Source: a virus
Virus record (IMG/VR): IMGVR_UViG_3300025133_000045
Location: 35,826-99,825 of that record
Strand: one strand, 5' to 3'
Length of the DNA: 64,000 nt
Shown here one piece after another: positions 29,168 through 38,171 of the stretch. The position numbers were made by a program, and so were the translations under genes. Positions within the stretch are counted from its first letter, which is position 1. The number at the start of each line of letters is the position of its first letter. The notes under the pieces are model-generated. The model made no database searches. It had not been told where the DNA came from and was given only the letters and a program-made list of their open reading frames with translations.

Positions 29168-30015
29168 CACTCACCCGACTCGAAGTTGTGTCGCGAGACC
29201 GAGGTGCGCGTGTGATCCACTCCGATTTCAGCCGACCAGTCCAAATATCCGTAACGGTAAAGCCACGTTTCACAATATGTCTCCAAATATCTTATTTGCT
29301 CGGCGGTAAGCACCTGAGAATAGTCTCCTATCTTTCCCCCATTTGTTTGTTGATTGGAGTGCATTTTTGTCATCTTATAAAATTCAGATGTGGTATCGTC
29401 GAGAGTGACGTGGTTCTGAAGGTCTTCTGCTTCTTTGTGAACTTCCAAGATCTGCTCTTGTGTGAGTTCTACTTCCAACACTTGAGCCAGTTCTCCAATG
29501 ACACTGATCGGATCTTTCTTATATGCTTCGTAAATCCAAGCACAATCCGACAACGATTCCCAGCATGTTGAGTTGTAATAATTATTGCGCACATAGTACG
29601 CAAAGTCGTCATCGGTGATATTATTGTTATTCCTGACATAAGAAGCGGCACAGTCCCTAATATCTCGTATTACATTAACGACTTTATATTCTATAAGTGT
29701 GTCGTTTACGCCTTCGAAATTACTACTAAATGTCTTCATAACAGATCCATCTTCTTTGCTAAGACAAAGGGGGCTTCTCAGAGGAGCATCAAACGCTAAA
29801 TCATGCTGCTTCAACATTATTCTAATTGTTTGGTTGGAGTGTTTTGGGGGGGAAACATACGAAAAATTGGGTTGGTCTTGAGTCAATATCATTATGCGGT
29901 GACCCGCTTTCTTGTAGAGCACACGACATATATTAAAACACAAAGTGCTGCCTGCTTGAGTCATCCCGCCGACGAGAACCGCTCTTATTTGGGGGCTAAA
30001 AGTAAATTTTTTCAT
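29167..30015 (-). CDS. Sulfotransferase-family protein
   Basis: This encodes 282 aa. The PAPS 5'-phosphosulfate loop is represented by GGMTQAGSTLCFN near residues 16-28, and the 3'-phosphate loop by VINV-like VVNVIRDIRDCAASY near 112-127. These are the two hallmarks of PAPS-dependent sulfotransferases. The acceptor is probably a sugar in the glycan built by neighbouring enzymes. The GGAGAAGAAGAA stretch is a good ribosome binding site. Phage-encoded sulfotransferases are uncommon. Substrate is inferred from location only. Confidence 0.62.
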   Translation of the reverse strand: MKKFTFSPQIRAVLVGGMTQAGSTLCFNICRVLYKKAGHRIMILTQDQPNFSYVSPPKHSNQTIRIMLKQHDLAFDAPLRSPLCLSKEDGSVMKTFSSNFEGVNDTLIEYKVVNVIRDIRDCAASYVRNNNNITDDDFAYYVRNNYYNSTCWESLSDCAWIYEAYKKDPISVIGELAQVLEVELTQEQILEVHKEAEDLQNHVTLDDTTSEFYKMTKMHSNQQTNGGKIGDYSQVLTAEQIRYLETYCETWLYRYGYLDWSAEIGVDHTRTSVSRHNFESGE

Positions 30016-30030
30016 TTCTTCTTCTCCACT

Positions 30031-30747
30031 TTACCCCCTCTCTTTTAAAAATCTTCTCAAATCTTCCGGCGTCCCAATTCCCCACATTTTATGAACATAA
30101 AAAGGAACAAGAGTTTTCCCATCGGAAATCAGTTCATTGTAAACAGGCGCGATATAGAACTCATTATTAACTCTAATATCTTTCTCAATCATTTGCTTTG
30201 TATATTTCACAAAATCTGACCCTTTGCGATACCAATAAATCCCACAAGTTGCAATGTTTGAAATAGGTCTCTTTTCTGCCACTTCTGTGACAAACCCTCG
30301 TGAATTTGTCTTAACAAAGGACCACTTAGGGTGGACGGCATTAAACGTAAATACAGCAGCATCAACATTGGTTAAATTCTTCAGCATATGAAAGTTTTCT
30401 GGCTCATACTCAATATACTGATCCGAGTTCGCAATGAGCAAATTATCATCATTATCGATATATTGCTCTGCCAAGAGTGCTGTGCAGGCTGCGCCTTCAG
30501 TTAAGCCATCAACCTCGACATATTTAAACTTTCCATTTGTAATCCTATCCAATGTGTCAATAAGCCCGCTGTACTGCTCTACATGTTTTTTTCTGACAAG
30601 GAATATATATTCACAATCAAAATCAAGATTCTCAACGACCTTTTGGATCATTGGTTTGCCTTGCACATCGATCAGGGGCTTGGGAAAGGTATAACCCTCC
30701 TTCGCAAACCGACTACCCTCTCCTGCCATTGGTATTAAAACTTTCAT
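30031..30747 (-). CDS. Sugar-phosphate nucleotidyltransferase
   Basis: This encodes 238 aa. The NTP-binding start, VLIPMAGEGSRFAKEGY, then FPKPLIDVQGKP, is the G-x-G-x-R/K-P-K signature of GT-A-fold nucleotidylyltransferases such as RmlA/RfbF. LLIANSDQYIEY carries the metal-binding Asp. Such enzymes activate sugar phosphates to NDP-sugars, feeding the glycosyltransferases here. It overlaps the HAD phosphatase gene by 4 nt, suggesting that the two work in sequence on one sugar phosphate. Confidence 0.78.
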   Translation of the reverse strand: MKVLIPMAGEGSRFAKEGYTFPKPLIDVQGKPMIQKVVENLDFDCEYIFLVRKKHVEQYSGLIDTLDRITNGKFKYVEVDGLTEGAACTALLAEQYIDNDDNLLIANSDQYIEYEPENFHMLKNLTNVDAAVFTFNAVHPKWSFVKTNSRGFVTEVAEKRPISNIATCGIYWYRKGSDFVKYTKQMIEKDIRVNNEFYIAPVYNELISDGKTLVPFYVHKMWGIGTPEDLRRFLKERG

Positions 30748-31361
30748 TGCTTTGCTCCTATATCAAATAACTCTATGCTTACTTCATTTGGATCTCTTAC
30801 TTGAATAACATTTGCTCCAGAATCATTTGCTGCTTTCAAACCTTTTGGCGAATCTTCAATGATAAAAGTGTTTTCCTTAGAAAACCCAAGATGATTCATC
30901 AAAAAAATATAGCCTTCAGGGTCTGGCTTACATTTCTCAACATCCTGGTTCGTCAGCACATAATCAAACATATCTAAGATACCAGTTTTCTCCAACATAA
31001 GTTTAGTTGTCTGTCTAATACTATTCGTATAACAGGCAATTTTTGCTCCTCGACCCTTAAGAGCTAATATCATTTCCTGCTTTTCTTTTCTCACGAAGGC
31101 GTCTCTTTCTATAATCTCAACAGTCTTAGATTGCTTTAAATTGTAAACCGCATCATGTGAAGCTTCTGGTATTCTACCGAGTTCTGTGAGCTTCTTTAAT
31201 TTAACACGAGTGGGAATACCATTAAAAATGCTTATGTGTTCTTCCATTGAAATCTCACCGTCACAAACTTCTTTTAAAGCCTCGTTCAAGGCTGCTCTGT
31301 GCCATTCACAAGCGTCGACCAAAACACCATCTAAATCAAATATAACTAACTTGCCCTTCAT
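30744..31361 (-). CDS. HAD-superfamily phosphatase (beta-phosphoglucomutase/phosphatase-like)
   Basis: This encodes 205 aa. Motif I is FDLDGVLVDACEWH (nucleophile and acid Asp), motif II is the Thr/Ser in CYTNS, motif III is the Lys in the KCKPDPEGY stretch, and motif IV is IIEDSPKGLKAA. A helical cap follows motif I, as in subfamily-I HADs. It likely dephosphorylates or isomerises a sugar phosphate. ATGA overlaps on both sides place it firmly in the cassette. Confidence 0.78.
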   Translation of the reverse strand: MKGKLVIFDLDGVLVDACEWHRAALNEALKEVCDGEISMEEHISIFNGIPTRVKLKKLTELGRIPEASHDAVYNLKQSKTVEIIERDAFVRKEKQEMILALKGRGAKIACYTNSIRQTTKLMLEKTGILDMFDYVLTNQDVEKCKPDPEGYIFLMNHLGFSKENTFIIEDSPKGLKAANDSGANVIQVRDPNEVSIELFDIGAKQ

Positions 31362-32080
31362 GCGTTAACTCCTCTCATTGTTGGATCAATTGAATATTCA
31401 TCAAATATTAATTCTAGCTGCTTAGCGTAATCTTCGGTGTTCCACTTTCCTTTTACGATTGCTGTCGCAAAGTAAGGGTAGGTCAGGCTCTCCCAATGAA
31501 ACATGCCTATCTTTTCCTCTTCATCTTTACTCGTAAGGCAACAAACAAACCCATTTTTCATACAAGTGATGTTTGAGTTCACCTCAAATTCCCAAATATT
31601 ATTACCAGGAGTCTGCTCATAGATGATCTGGATGTCCCTCACCTTACACATGGTAGGCTGTATAGCAAATAAGAGATCAAAGGGGCAATGATAAATTTCA
31701 TCCTCCAAATGGTACAAGGGCTTTTCAGGAGTATAAGAAGCTTTACCAAGCTTAATAAAATTGATTTTTTCTGAAGAGATTTTCGTATACACGCGGTCTA
31801 GAGCCTCAAAGTCTGGCTCGTTGTATAAAAACATATCCTCGTGATGGAAAACAACAATCTTATCCTTGGGAAGTTGTTTTAAGCAGGATACAATTCGAGA
31901 TTGATATGGCAAACTATCATCATATTCAATAACGCGCCAACCATCTGGTACATCATGGTTACCTGAATTAACAAATAAATATTTCTCAAACGACGCATCA
32001 AAATATTTATCAGTTTGCCCAAACATCGGACCCCATGCATCTGAATAATCGGAGTGCGAATAGAATATTAGTGAGTACAT
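31358..32080 (-). CDS. Putative glycosyltransferase-like protein of unknown family
   Basis: This encodes 240 aa. I do not recognise a named family. The N-terminal strand (YSLIFYSHSDYSDAW) and the central KIVVFHHEDMFLY have the shape of a GT-A fold in which an acidic HED motif replaces DxD after a strand. Later a short hydrophobic DLLFAIQPTM follows. Context between sugar enzymes, with an ATGA overlap to the HAD gene, supports a role in glycan assembly. The call is low confidence; an uncharacterised modification enzyme is equally possible. Confidence 0.4.
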   Translation of the reverse strand: MYSLIFYSHSDYSDAWGPMFGQTDKYFDASFEKYLFVNSGNHDVPDGWRVIEYDDSLPYQSRIVSCLKQLPKDKIVVFHHEDMFLYNEPDFEALDRVYTKISSEKINFIKLGKASYTPEKPLYHLEDEIYHCPFDLLFAIQPTMCKVRDIQIIYEQTPGNNIWEFEVNSNITCMKNGFVCCLTSKDEEEKIGMFHWESLTYPYFATAIVKGKWNTEDYAKQLELIFDEYSIDPTMRGVNA

Positions 32081-32137
32081 TTTTTTACCTCTCCTAGTTT
32101 AATAGTCCCTGTATTAAAACTGTGTAATCTTCCGCGT

Positions 32138-32902
32138 TCATGACAATAATATTTCCGACATCGTAGTTGCTCCGTTATATTTGTTCTCAACATCATCATA
32201 GATAATCCCCATGTGATTCCAGCGTGCCCGATATGATCCCAACATATTGATATCACAGATATCTACTCTGGACTTCATAACCCCCCTAGCATCGCTTATA
32301 ATTTGCTCTTCTGGAACACCCATACATAGCAAACAAACTCTTGCTATCACGGTTTCTATAGCCGTCATAATCAAAAATCTACACTTAGGCTTATCTCTCG
32401 AATTAAGCTGATCAACCATTAGAGAGAAAGATTTCTTTAAAACCGAAGATTTTGCCACAAACAAATGATCAGAAATATGGTAAGGGTGGGCAGAAACACT
32501 CCTAAAAAACATATTTCCGCTCACAAGCCTTTCATCGTCTCTTAAAAAAATATCAATAAGGGGCGCTAAATTACTATAATATTCATCTGTTCTCATCTTT
32601 ATAGCATATTTTGCAGTAACTTGTTCCATGCCTTTGTGCGTAGAATAAAGCTGGTAATAATAGTTGGCGCTCTGATCGGGCATCCACAACGTTGCCAAAT
32701 CAAGAGAAGGAATCGGATTCAAGACACATTTAAACCCATCTCCATATATGTATTGCAGCGATAATATTCGCTGATGCTGTTCTTCTGAAATTTTATCATC
32801 CCAACAAGACAACACCACCTCATCTACATGCTCAAAATATTTAGGAATATACTCTAAACATTCATCAGATAATGGTCCCTGAATGACGGCTGCAAAACTC
32901 AT
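32138..32902 (-). CDS. WavE-like LPS synthesis / glycosyltransferase-like protein
   Basis: This encodes 254 aa. I chose ATG at 32902 because it has AGGAG upstream at good spacing; the longer frame lacks a site. The N-terminus, SFAAVIQGPLSDECLEYIPK, then VVLSCWDD, matches the opening of WavE-type proteins found in LPS core and O-antigen clusters. KYAIKMRTDEYYSNL contains a plausible RTDE acidic motif. It probably transfers or assembles sugar in the cassette glycan. A 90-nt gap upstream separates it from the next gene. Confidence 0.55.
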   Translation of the reverse strand: MSFAAVIQGPLSDECLEYIPKYFEHVDEVVLSCWDDKISEEQHQRILSLQYIYGDGFKCVLNPIPSLDLATLWMPDQSANYYYQLYSTHKGMEQVTAKYAIKMRTDEYYSNLAPLIDIFLRDDERLVSGNMFFRSVSAHPYHISDHLFVAKSSVLKKSFSLMVDQLNSRDKPKCRFLIMTAIETVIARVCLLCMGVPEEQIISDARGVMKSRVDICDINMLGSYRARWNHMGIIYDDVENKYNGATTMSEILLS

Positions 32903-32992
32903 TTCTATTCTCCTATCGCTTTTCTTCATTCTTGTCATGTGTCTGTCACCATCAAAAGATGACTTACACAATATTTTTCTTTTTTACTCATC

Positions 32993-33817
32993 TTAAACCC
33001 ACCTTGTCAAGCCATAAAGACCGTTTTGTAAGCAAAACCACTTGTGATGTAAGTGGCCGTCACTCACTCTCCATCGAGGAAAACGCATCAACACTTTACT
33101 CCGCTGCTCTTCTGGCTTCATAAGTTCATTGGAAAACTGTCTATAATCCTTTACATCGTAGTAAATGAAAAATTGAGAATCTGGCACTCCCCCGCTCAGC
33201 CCAGTCACCATAGCTTCGTAATCTGAGCGAGGTTTTAAATCTTTAAGAGCAAAATCATAAATATTTGAATACTTCTTCATGATTTCGCGCCCCCCATAAA
33301 ACCACATGTCTCCGTATCCTTGGTTCATCTGGTTCCAGTAAGTCGTATACAGATAGCTTTGCTCGCTGTCGGGAGAAAATCTAATTCTGTTAACTTCCGA
33401 CCCACCTCTTTGAGATATGTCAAACCTTGTTGTGATTATCCAATCATATTCGTGCTCAAGCGCCAGCTTTAGAGATTGACACCTTGAATAATAAAAGCTC
33501 AAAATTCTAGATGCTATTGCATTTTTATAGAAAGTCTGATCTCTGGGGAAACCTTCGTCGATATACGCTTGGTCAATTCCGTTTTCTTCGCAGACTTTAT
33601 CGAAATCAATTTGCTTTTCAAAAATTGATTCTTTGGGGTTATATAGCTCTCTTATTTGACCCTCGAACTCAGGTTGCCAACAATGCACATAAACATCAAC
33701 ATCATCGACCTTAGAAAAGATCCTCTCTTTTATATGCTCGTATCCACCCGCAGCCGTAGTGAAGTCGCCCGTACTAAGTGTGCCAAAGTATCCGTGCAGG
33801 CAAAGAGCCACTTTCAC
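32993..33817 (-). CDS. Putative glycosyltransferase-like cassette protein
   Basis: This encodes 274 aa. Features include KVALCLHGYFG at the start, VDVYVHCWQPEF near residue 42, and YDWIITTRFDISQRGG, where RFD may serve as an acidic metal motif. This combination recurs in polysaccharide-locus proteins of unknown mechanism that resemble GT-A glycosyltransferases. The start overlaps the stop of the compact aminotransferase gene by 4 nt. Function is inferred from pattern and place. Confidence 0.45.
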   Translation of the reverse strand: MKVALCLHGYFGTLSTGDFTTAAGGYEHIKERIFSKVDDVDVYVHCWQPEFEGQIRELYNPKESIFEKQIDFDKVCEENGIDQAYIDEGFPRDQTFYKNAIASRILSFYYSRCQSLKLALEHEYDWIITTRFDISQRGGSEVNRIRFSPDSEQSYLYTTYWNQMNQGYGDMWFYGGREIMKKYSNIYDFALKDLKPRSDYEAMVTGLSGGVPDSQFFIYYDVKDYRQFSNELMKPEEQRSKVLMRFPRWRVSDGHLHHKWFCLQNGLYGLTRWV

Positions 33818-34422
33818 GTAGTCCCTCCAAATAAATTAAATTCTGTCAAATCCCGATAGGGGGGATCTTCTGGGATGTCGGGCATGTGTTTGGGATAATT
33901 CTGCATTAACATGAGGCCCCTCACAGCTTGCTCTGGCGTCATATACATGTTCCAGCCCATTGAATCGATATCATCATCTTGATATCTGACTCCTTCGCTC
34001 CTGCCCTCGTAGCGCGCTTCTCGAACCCAGTCCACAAGATCTTTGTCCTTGGTTAAAATCATACCACCCTTACCAATCTTAAGATGTTTCTTAATGTGGA
34101 AAGACAGGCACATATGAGAGCCGGGAATATACATCCCAGAAGTCAGGCGCTTTGCTGCGTCCCAAATTGGATATGGCTTAAGCTGATAAATGCCCTCCCA
34201 CTTAATATCCTCAAATTGAACGGCACCGCCTGCCTGCATGATCGACTGCGGGACAGACAAATAGGTTCGCTTAGGGATCGTTACGTCCTCTACTTCCAGG
34301 TATTTGCAACACAAAAACAAAGCATTAGTGCAACTGTTCACTGAAACAGCGTAAGGCGCACCAGCATAGTACGCCATTTCTTCCTCAAACATTTTTACAA
34401 CTTTGTAAGGATTGTGAAGCAC
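33814..34422 (-). CDS. Compact DegT/DnrJ/EryC1-type sugar aminotransferase
   Basis: This encodes 202 aa, against ~370 for the usual family. The N-terminal part (YAVSVNSCTNALFLCCKYL) fits the PLP-phosphate site. DAAKRL stands where EDAAQA normally lies. SFHIKKHLKIGKGG matches SFHxxKxLxxGEGG, so the PLP lysine is present. The segment that normally carries the VHLYG region and most of the C-terminal dimer domain are missing. It may be a minimised aminotransferase making an amino sugar, or a pyridoxal-binding remnant. One base overlaps the GNAT gene stop (TAATG), so it is coupled. Confidence 0.6.
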   Translation of the reverse strand: MLHNPYKVVKMFEEEMAYYAGAPYAVSVNSCTNALFLCCKYLEVEDVTIPKRTYLSVPQSIMQAGGAVQFEDIKWEGIYQLKPYPIWDAAKRLTSGMYIPGSHMCLSFHIKKHLKIGKGGMILTKDKDLVDWVREARYEGRSEGVRYQDDDIDSMGWNMYMTPEQAVRGLMLMQNYPKHMPDIPEDPPYRDLTEFNLFGGTT

Positions 34423-34805
34423 TATTTCTCCAAAATAAAAAACTTCTTCTTAAAACCACAACTCTCAAATAGCCTCAAGCTTGCCTCGTTCTCCAGTTTA
34501 ACTTTGGCAAACGAATCGGGATGCCCCTTCATCAATTCCTCGACCATAAACTTTGCAACGCCCTTCCCTTGATGGTCGGGATGGGTTGCAACCCGTATAT
34601 CCCTATCTATGACCCCAATGTAACCGATAGGAACATCATTGTCAAGACAAATATAAAAATTCTTTCCCAAAGTCTCCATAAATCGGTAATGATCTTCCTC
34701 CCTTATATACCCTTGTTGGATAAATCCTGGCTTAATTGCCGGATCATTCCGAAGCTCCAAGATAAAGCCCCAATACTGGCTGGTGTTTTTAACAAATTTG
34801 TACAT
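34422..34805 (-). CDS. GNAT-family acetyltransferase
   Basis: This encodes 127 aa. ATG at 34805 follows two in-frame GTGs and overlaps the upstream stop as ATGA. The acetyl-CoA site is visible as VATHPDHQGKGVAKFMVEEL (R/Q-x-x-G-x-G/A), and the late strand KVKLENEASLRLFESCGFKK is the usual GNAT ending. In this cassette it probably N-acetylates the amino sugar produced by the adjacent DegT-like enzyme, a common gene pair in dideoxy-amino-sugar pathways. The pairing is inference from adjacency. Confidence 0.75.
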   Translation of the reverse strand: MYKFVKNTSQYWGFILELRNDPAIKPGFIQQGYIREEDHYRFMETLGKNFYICLDNDVPIGYIGVIDRDIRVATHPDHQGKGVAKFMVEELMKGHPDSFAKVKLENEASLRLFESCGFKKKFFILEK

Positions 34806-35587
34806 CACCACACATCCACTTGTTCACCATAATGACTTCCGCTGTTCAGCCAATAGTGTGTCAAGTAGCCCCTGGTGTGCTTCCAGCCCTCAAGCTCAAG
34901 GTATGGGTTCAAGCAACTGCCGATGTCCAAGAAGGTGTTGTCGGGGTTGTCTTCGAAACAGTCACGAATAATAAAATTGCTCAGGCTTGCTGCGGCGCAT
35001 AAAATGACGTGATCACGGATGTTGTTCTCTCGGATGTATTCTTTCACTTTCTCGACGGTATCGTAGTTGTCGATCATACAGTTGCTGCCCACCTCGAAAG
35101 TCTTCTTCAACTCGAATGGAATCCCTTCTAGGTTTGCCATCTCGTTCACGACGTAAATGACATCTCGCTCTCGCAACACTGGAACCATCTCTTCCACGAA
35201 CCGACGATAATTGCGATTGATGAGAAGATTTGCAAATGTAAGGTCTTTGTCACCTCCGTTAAGCCCTTTCTGCCAGAAGAAGGCATCTTCTCCCACATCG
35301 TTTCTGCAACAGATACCCTTGTAGTATTCTGGCATTTTAAATTTGAAACACTCCATAAGCTTCTCTTGAAAGAACCCATGCTTCTCGGGAATGAATTCTT
35401 TCTGTTCCTCTTTGGGATAAACTCCATGGCCTTTGCGTTCACCTGTTACAAAGTGATCTTCTGCCAGGATTACTGTCTGATTCTTAAGAATGAACAACTC
35501 TCCATCGGAGAACCTGGCAAATGCAAAGTTTTCTTTGTTCTTGAGCTTCTCAAGAAACTTATAAAACTCTTTGTCAAAATACTTCAC
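34805..35587 (-). CDS. GT-D-type glycosyltransferase (DUF1792-like)
   Basis: This encodes 260 aa. The N-terminal ARFSDGELFIL motif is the RxGDGE-like signature of GT-D-fold glycosyltransferases (DUF1792). The central part holds strands of a Rossmann-like fold (DVIYVVNEMANLEG, then HVILCAAASLSNFI). The C-terminus (CLNPYLELEGWKHTRGYL) is typical. It presumably adds one sugar to the cassette glycan. Overlaps of 4 nt (upstream) and 1 nt or more (downstream) show coupling. Confidence 0.62.
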   Translation of the reverse strand: MKYFDKEFYKFLEKLKNKENFAFARFSDGELFILKNQTVILAEDHFVTGERKGHGVYPKEEQKEFIPEKHGFFQEKLMECFKFKMPEYYKGICCRNDVGEDAFFWQKGLNGGDKDLTFANLLINRNYRRFVEEMVPVLRERDVIYVVNEMANLEGIPFELKKTFEVGSNCMIDNYDTVEKVKEYIRENNIRDHVILCAAASLSNFIIRDCFEDNPDNTFLDIGSCLNPYLELEGWKHTRGYLTHYWLNSGSHYGEQVDVW

Positions 35588-36582
35588 GATAACTCCTCCT
35601 CAAGAATGCTGACGATTCTCTGGGCTGACTTGCCATCGCCATAGGGGCATGCCTCTGTTGGGTCTGGCTTTTGCTTCATGACGTAGAAGTGCTCAAACAA
35701 CTCCAAGGGGGTTTCACACAGAACAGAAAAGCTGCCAAGACCTTCTGGTCTCTCGGTTACTTTCCGACACACAATGGAGCGCTTGCCCAGGAATGCTGTT
35801 TCTTCTTGGAGCCCTCCGCTATCTGAAATCACGTAAGAGCAGGAAGCCAGAAGATTTAAAAACTCATCATAGGGAAGAGGATCAATGACCTCGACATATT
35901 TTAAGAGCCCTCGATGCTTTTGCACATTTGGGTTGGGATGAATGGGAAGAATGAATCTGTACTCTCCGTGATATGTTTTGGCCAGGTTATCGAACGCCTC
36001 AAACCATTCAGCGATCTTATCGTGGTTTTCTCGGCGGTGCATTGTGATAATGACCGTGTTTGTCTTGCTTGTCTCCAAGTCGACCAGGTTATCCAAAACA
36101 GTATTCCCAACAACGTATGTGCGGCCCTTGACTAGTTCTCTGGAGAGGTTATGGGCCGAGTCCATAGTAGGGCATAGGTGAATATTGGAGACGCGAGAGA
36201 CGGCCTGACGATTGAATTCTTCAGGGTACGGATTGTGCAAATCATAGGTTCTCAGCCCAGCTTCCAGATGAATGATCTTGAGCTTTCGATGAAAAGCTGC
36301 CAAGGCGATGGCGAACGCTGAAGTTGTGTCCCCTTGAACCAGAACTGCATCAATGCCCTCAAAGATGTGATTCTGATTCATGACGGAAGATACAATGGAG
36401 TCCAGCCTGTTGGGGCCATCTTTAATTTCCAACCTTATGACATCCTGATCCTCGACATTCGAAAGCAGATCTACGTGTTGACCTGTAAAAAGGAGTTTGA
36501 AAGGAAGGCGACCCTCGAATGCCTCGATCAGCGGCTTGATTTTAATGTACTCTGGCCGAGTGCCGAAAGACATAAGAATCAT
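35584..36582 (-). CDS. wecB: UDP-N-acetylglucosamine 2-epimerase, non-hydrolysing type
   Basis: This encodes 332 aa, slightly shorter than the ~375 of WecB/MnaA. Motifs: FGTRPEYIKIKPLIEAF at the N-terminus, VQGDTTSAFAIALAAF, HLEAGLRT, PEEFNRQAVSR, and SDSGGLQEE at the C-terminal nucleotide site. The enzyme interconverts UDP-GlcNAc and UDP-ManNAc. This gives the cassette its own ManNAc-type precursor. The symbol follows family similarity; orthology is not proven. Confidence 0.85.
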   Translation of the reverse strand: MILMSFGTRPEYIKIKPLIEAFEGRLPFKLLFTGQHVDLLSNVEDQDVIRLEIKDGPNRLDSIVSSVMNQNHIFEGIDAVLVQGDTTSAFAIALAAFHRKLKIIHLEAGLRTYDLHNPYPEEFNRQAVSRVSNIHLCPTMDSAHNLSRELVKGRTYVVGNTVLDNLVDLETSKTNTVIITMHRRENHDKIAEWFEAFDNLAKTYHGEYRFILPIHPNPNVQKHRGLLKYVEVIDPLPYDEFLNLLASCSYVISDSGGLQEETAFLGKRSIVCRKVTERPEGLGSFSVLCETPLELFEHFYVMKQKPDPTEACPYGDGKSAQRIVSILEEELS

Positions 36583-38171
36583 AACTTCACCCCTCGAACA
36601 GTTTTCCAGCCTTTCCGCAAGGCTTCCTGCACACAGAAGTCCCTCTCTGTGAAGAATTGTTGATGTGAGGTCTCATTGTTATTTGAGGTTGCCTTCTCGT
36701 CGATCCCCAGTTCGTTGCCCATGACCGAGCCATGCATCTCTGCATCGCTGGTTGGATGCGGAGGACAATAGGTCTTAACACCACCATACTTCTGGGCTGA
36801 ATAGGAGAAGTGCATATCCTCTCCATTGTCCCAGGTTGGCGGCTTTTCACGCCAAAGATATTGCAACCAGTCCCTCTTGAAGAACCAGGCGTGCCCAACC
36901 AGATCCACCTCCCTGGCCTCTTCATTGTGTTTCGGCCAGCCACAGCGCTCATGACGGACATAATATTTGTCGTCGAGGATCACCCCGGCTGAACCGAGGA
37001 TGCCTTCTTTTTCTTCCATTGTGTTGAGGCAGTTCTCAAACCACTTGGATCCAGGGACGGTATCATCATCAAAAATAGCAACATATTCTGTGTCAGCTAA
37101 TAGGGCTCCCGCAAAACGACCATAGAACTTCCAGTTGTGATCGTTGTGGAATATCTTGTCGAGGCCGAGGGTATCAAAAGAAAAGTTTTCATTGTCCTCG
37201 TGCTGATTTACCCAGAGCCAAATCTCCTTTGGCGGCTTTGTCTGGCTGCGGAGTGAATCAATCTGCATTCGCAGGTTGTATGGACGACGATAACAGTTTA
37301 ATATGACTGTAATGTCTTCTGGTTCCGCATTTGTAAAGCTGCTTGACAAAACGTGACATACCTTGTCGACGACTTCCTCTTGTTTAGACTCAACGAAGTC
37401 AATCAAGGCTTCACCCTTATAATGGGGAAACCATTCTTCATGGGTGCAGCCATTCCAATCGTTGGTGATGAGCTTGCAGCCAACCATCCTGGCTTCCATG
37501 ACCACTCGACAAAACGTTTCGAGGGTCTTCGGGAAGAAGACAAGACCTTCAAAGGTTGAAAGGTTCTGAATAAACTTTTCAAACCCGGAGAAGGGGATCT
37601 TCTCATATGCCAAGTCGTTCTGAATGCAGTATCTTTCAGCCTCTGGCGTCCCTTTAATCACGTTCTGTGAGTCTAGGATAGCGTACTTGGACTGTTTCTC
37701 GACATTGCAGTGCTGTCGAAGCACATCTAGCTGCTTTTGGTGCCATAGGCTGCAACCGGTGCTGATCACATTCCTGATTGCAAGGTTTTTCCTGACGACA
37801 TCTGCATGAATCTGTGATTGACAGAAAACCGCCTTGGCAGAACGATAAAACTTCTCATTGATGATTTCATTCCGAGGAGCCTTAAAATCAGGGAAAATGG
37901 ATGGATTTCGGCTTCTCAGGTACTTGTGGTCGTGCTCATAAAGGATATAGGACTTGTCGTATAGGCTTGCTTTGACCTGCTCAGGCATGTTCACAAAGTT
38001 TGAGACGATAAAGAACTCATGCTGGGTCACATCCCTGAACTCGTGGGATCGATAGACTTCTACCTCGTGACCCCTCTTCTCCAGGTGTCGAATCAGACAA
38101 TCATTAACGAGTTCAGCACCACCAATGATGCCGTCCTCAAGAAAAAAGTCTGAAACAAAAGCTATTCTCAT
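36579..38171 (-). CDS. Two-domain glycosyltransferase: GT-B (GT4-like) plus GT-A (GT2-like)
   Basis: This encodes 530 aa. The N-terminal ~270 residues look like a GT4/GT-B enzyme: GIIGGAELVNDCLIRHLEKR, later FFPKTLETFCRVVMEARM, which carries the C-terminal nucleotide-binding glutamates. The C-terminal ~240 residues look like GT2/GT-A: TVILNCYRRPYNLRMQIDSL, then VAIFDDDTVPGSKWF with the DDD metal motif. Such a fusion could add two successive sugars. ATGA overlaps link it to the epimerase and the next GT4 gene. Confidence 0.7.
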   Translation of the reverse strand: MRIAFVSDFFLEDGIIGGAELVNDCLIRHLEKRGHEVEVYRSHEFRDVTQHEFFIVSNFVNMPEQVKASLYDKSYILYEHDHKYLRSRNPSIFPDFKAPRNEIINEKFYRSAKAVFCQSQIHADVVRKNLAIRNVISTGCSLWHQKQLDVLRQHCNVEKQSKYAILDSQNVIKGTPEAERYCIQNDLAYEKIPFSGFEKFIQNLSTFEGLVFFPKTLETFCRVVMEARMVGCKLITNDWNGCTHEEWFPHYKGEALIDFVESKQEEVVDKVCHVLSSSFTNAEPEDITVILNCYRRPYNLRMQIDSLRSQTKPPKEIWLWVNQHEDNENFSFDTLGLDKIFHNDHNWKFYGRFAGALLADTEYVAIFDDDTVPGSKWFENCLNTMEEKEGILGSAGVILDDKYYVRHERCGWPKHNEEAREVDLVGHAWFFKRDWLQYLWREKPPTWDNGEDMHFSYSAQKYGGVKTYCPPHPTSDAEMHGSVMGNELGIDEKATSNNNETSHQQFFTERDFCVQEALRKGWKTVRGVKL

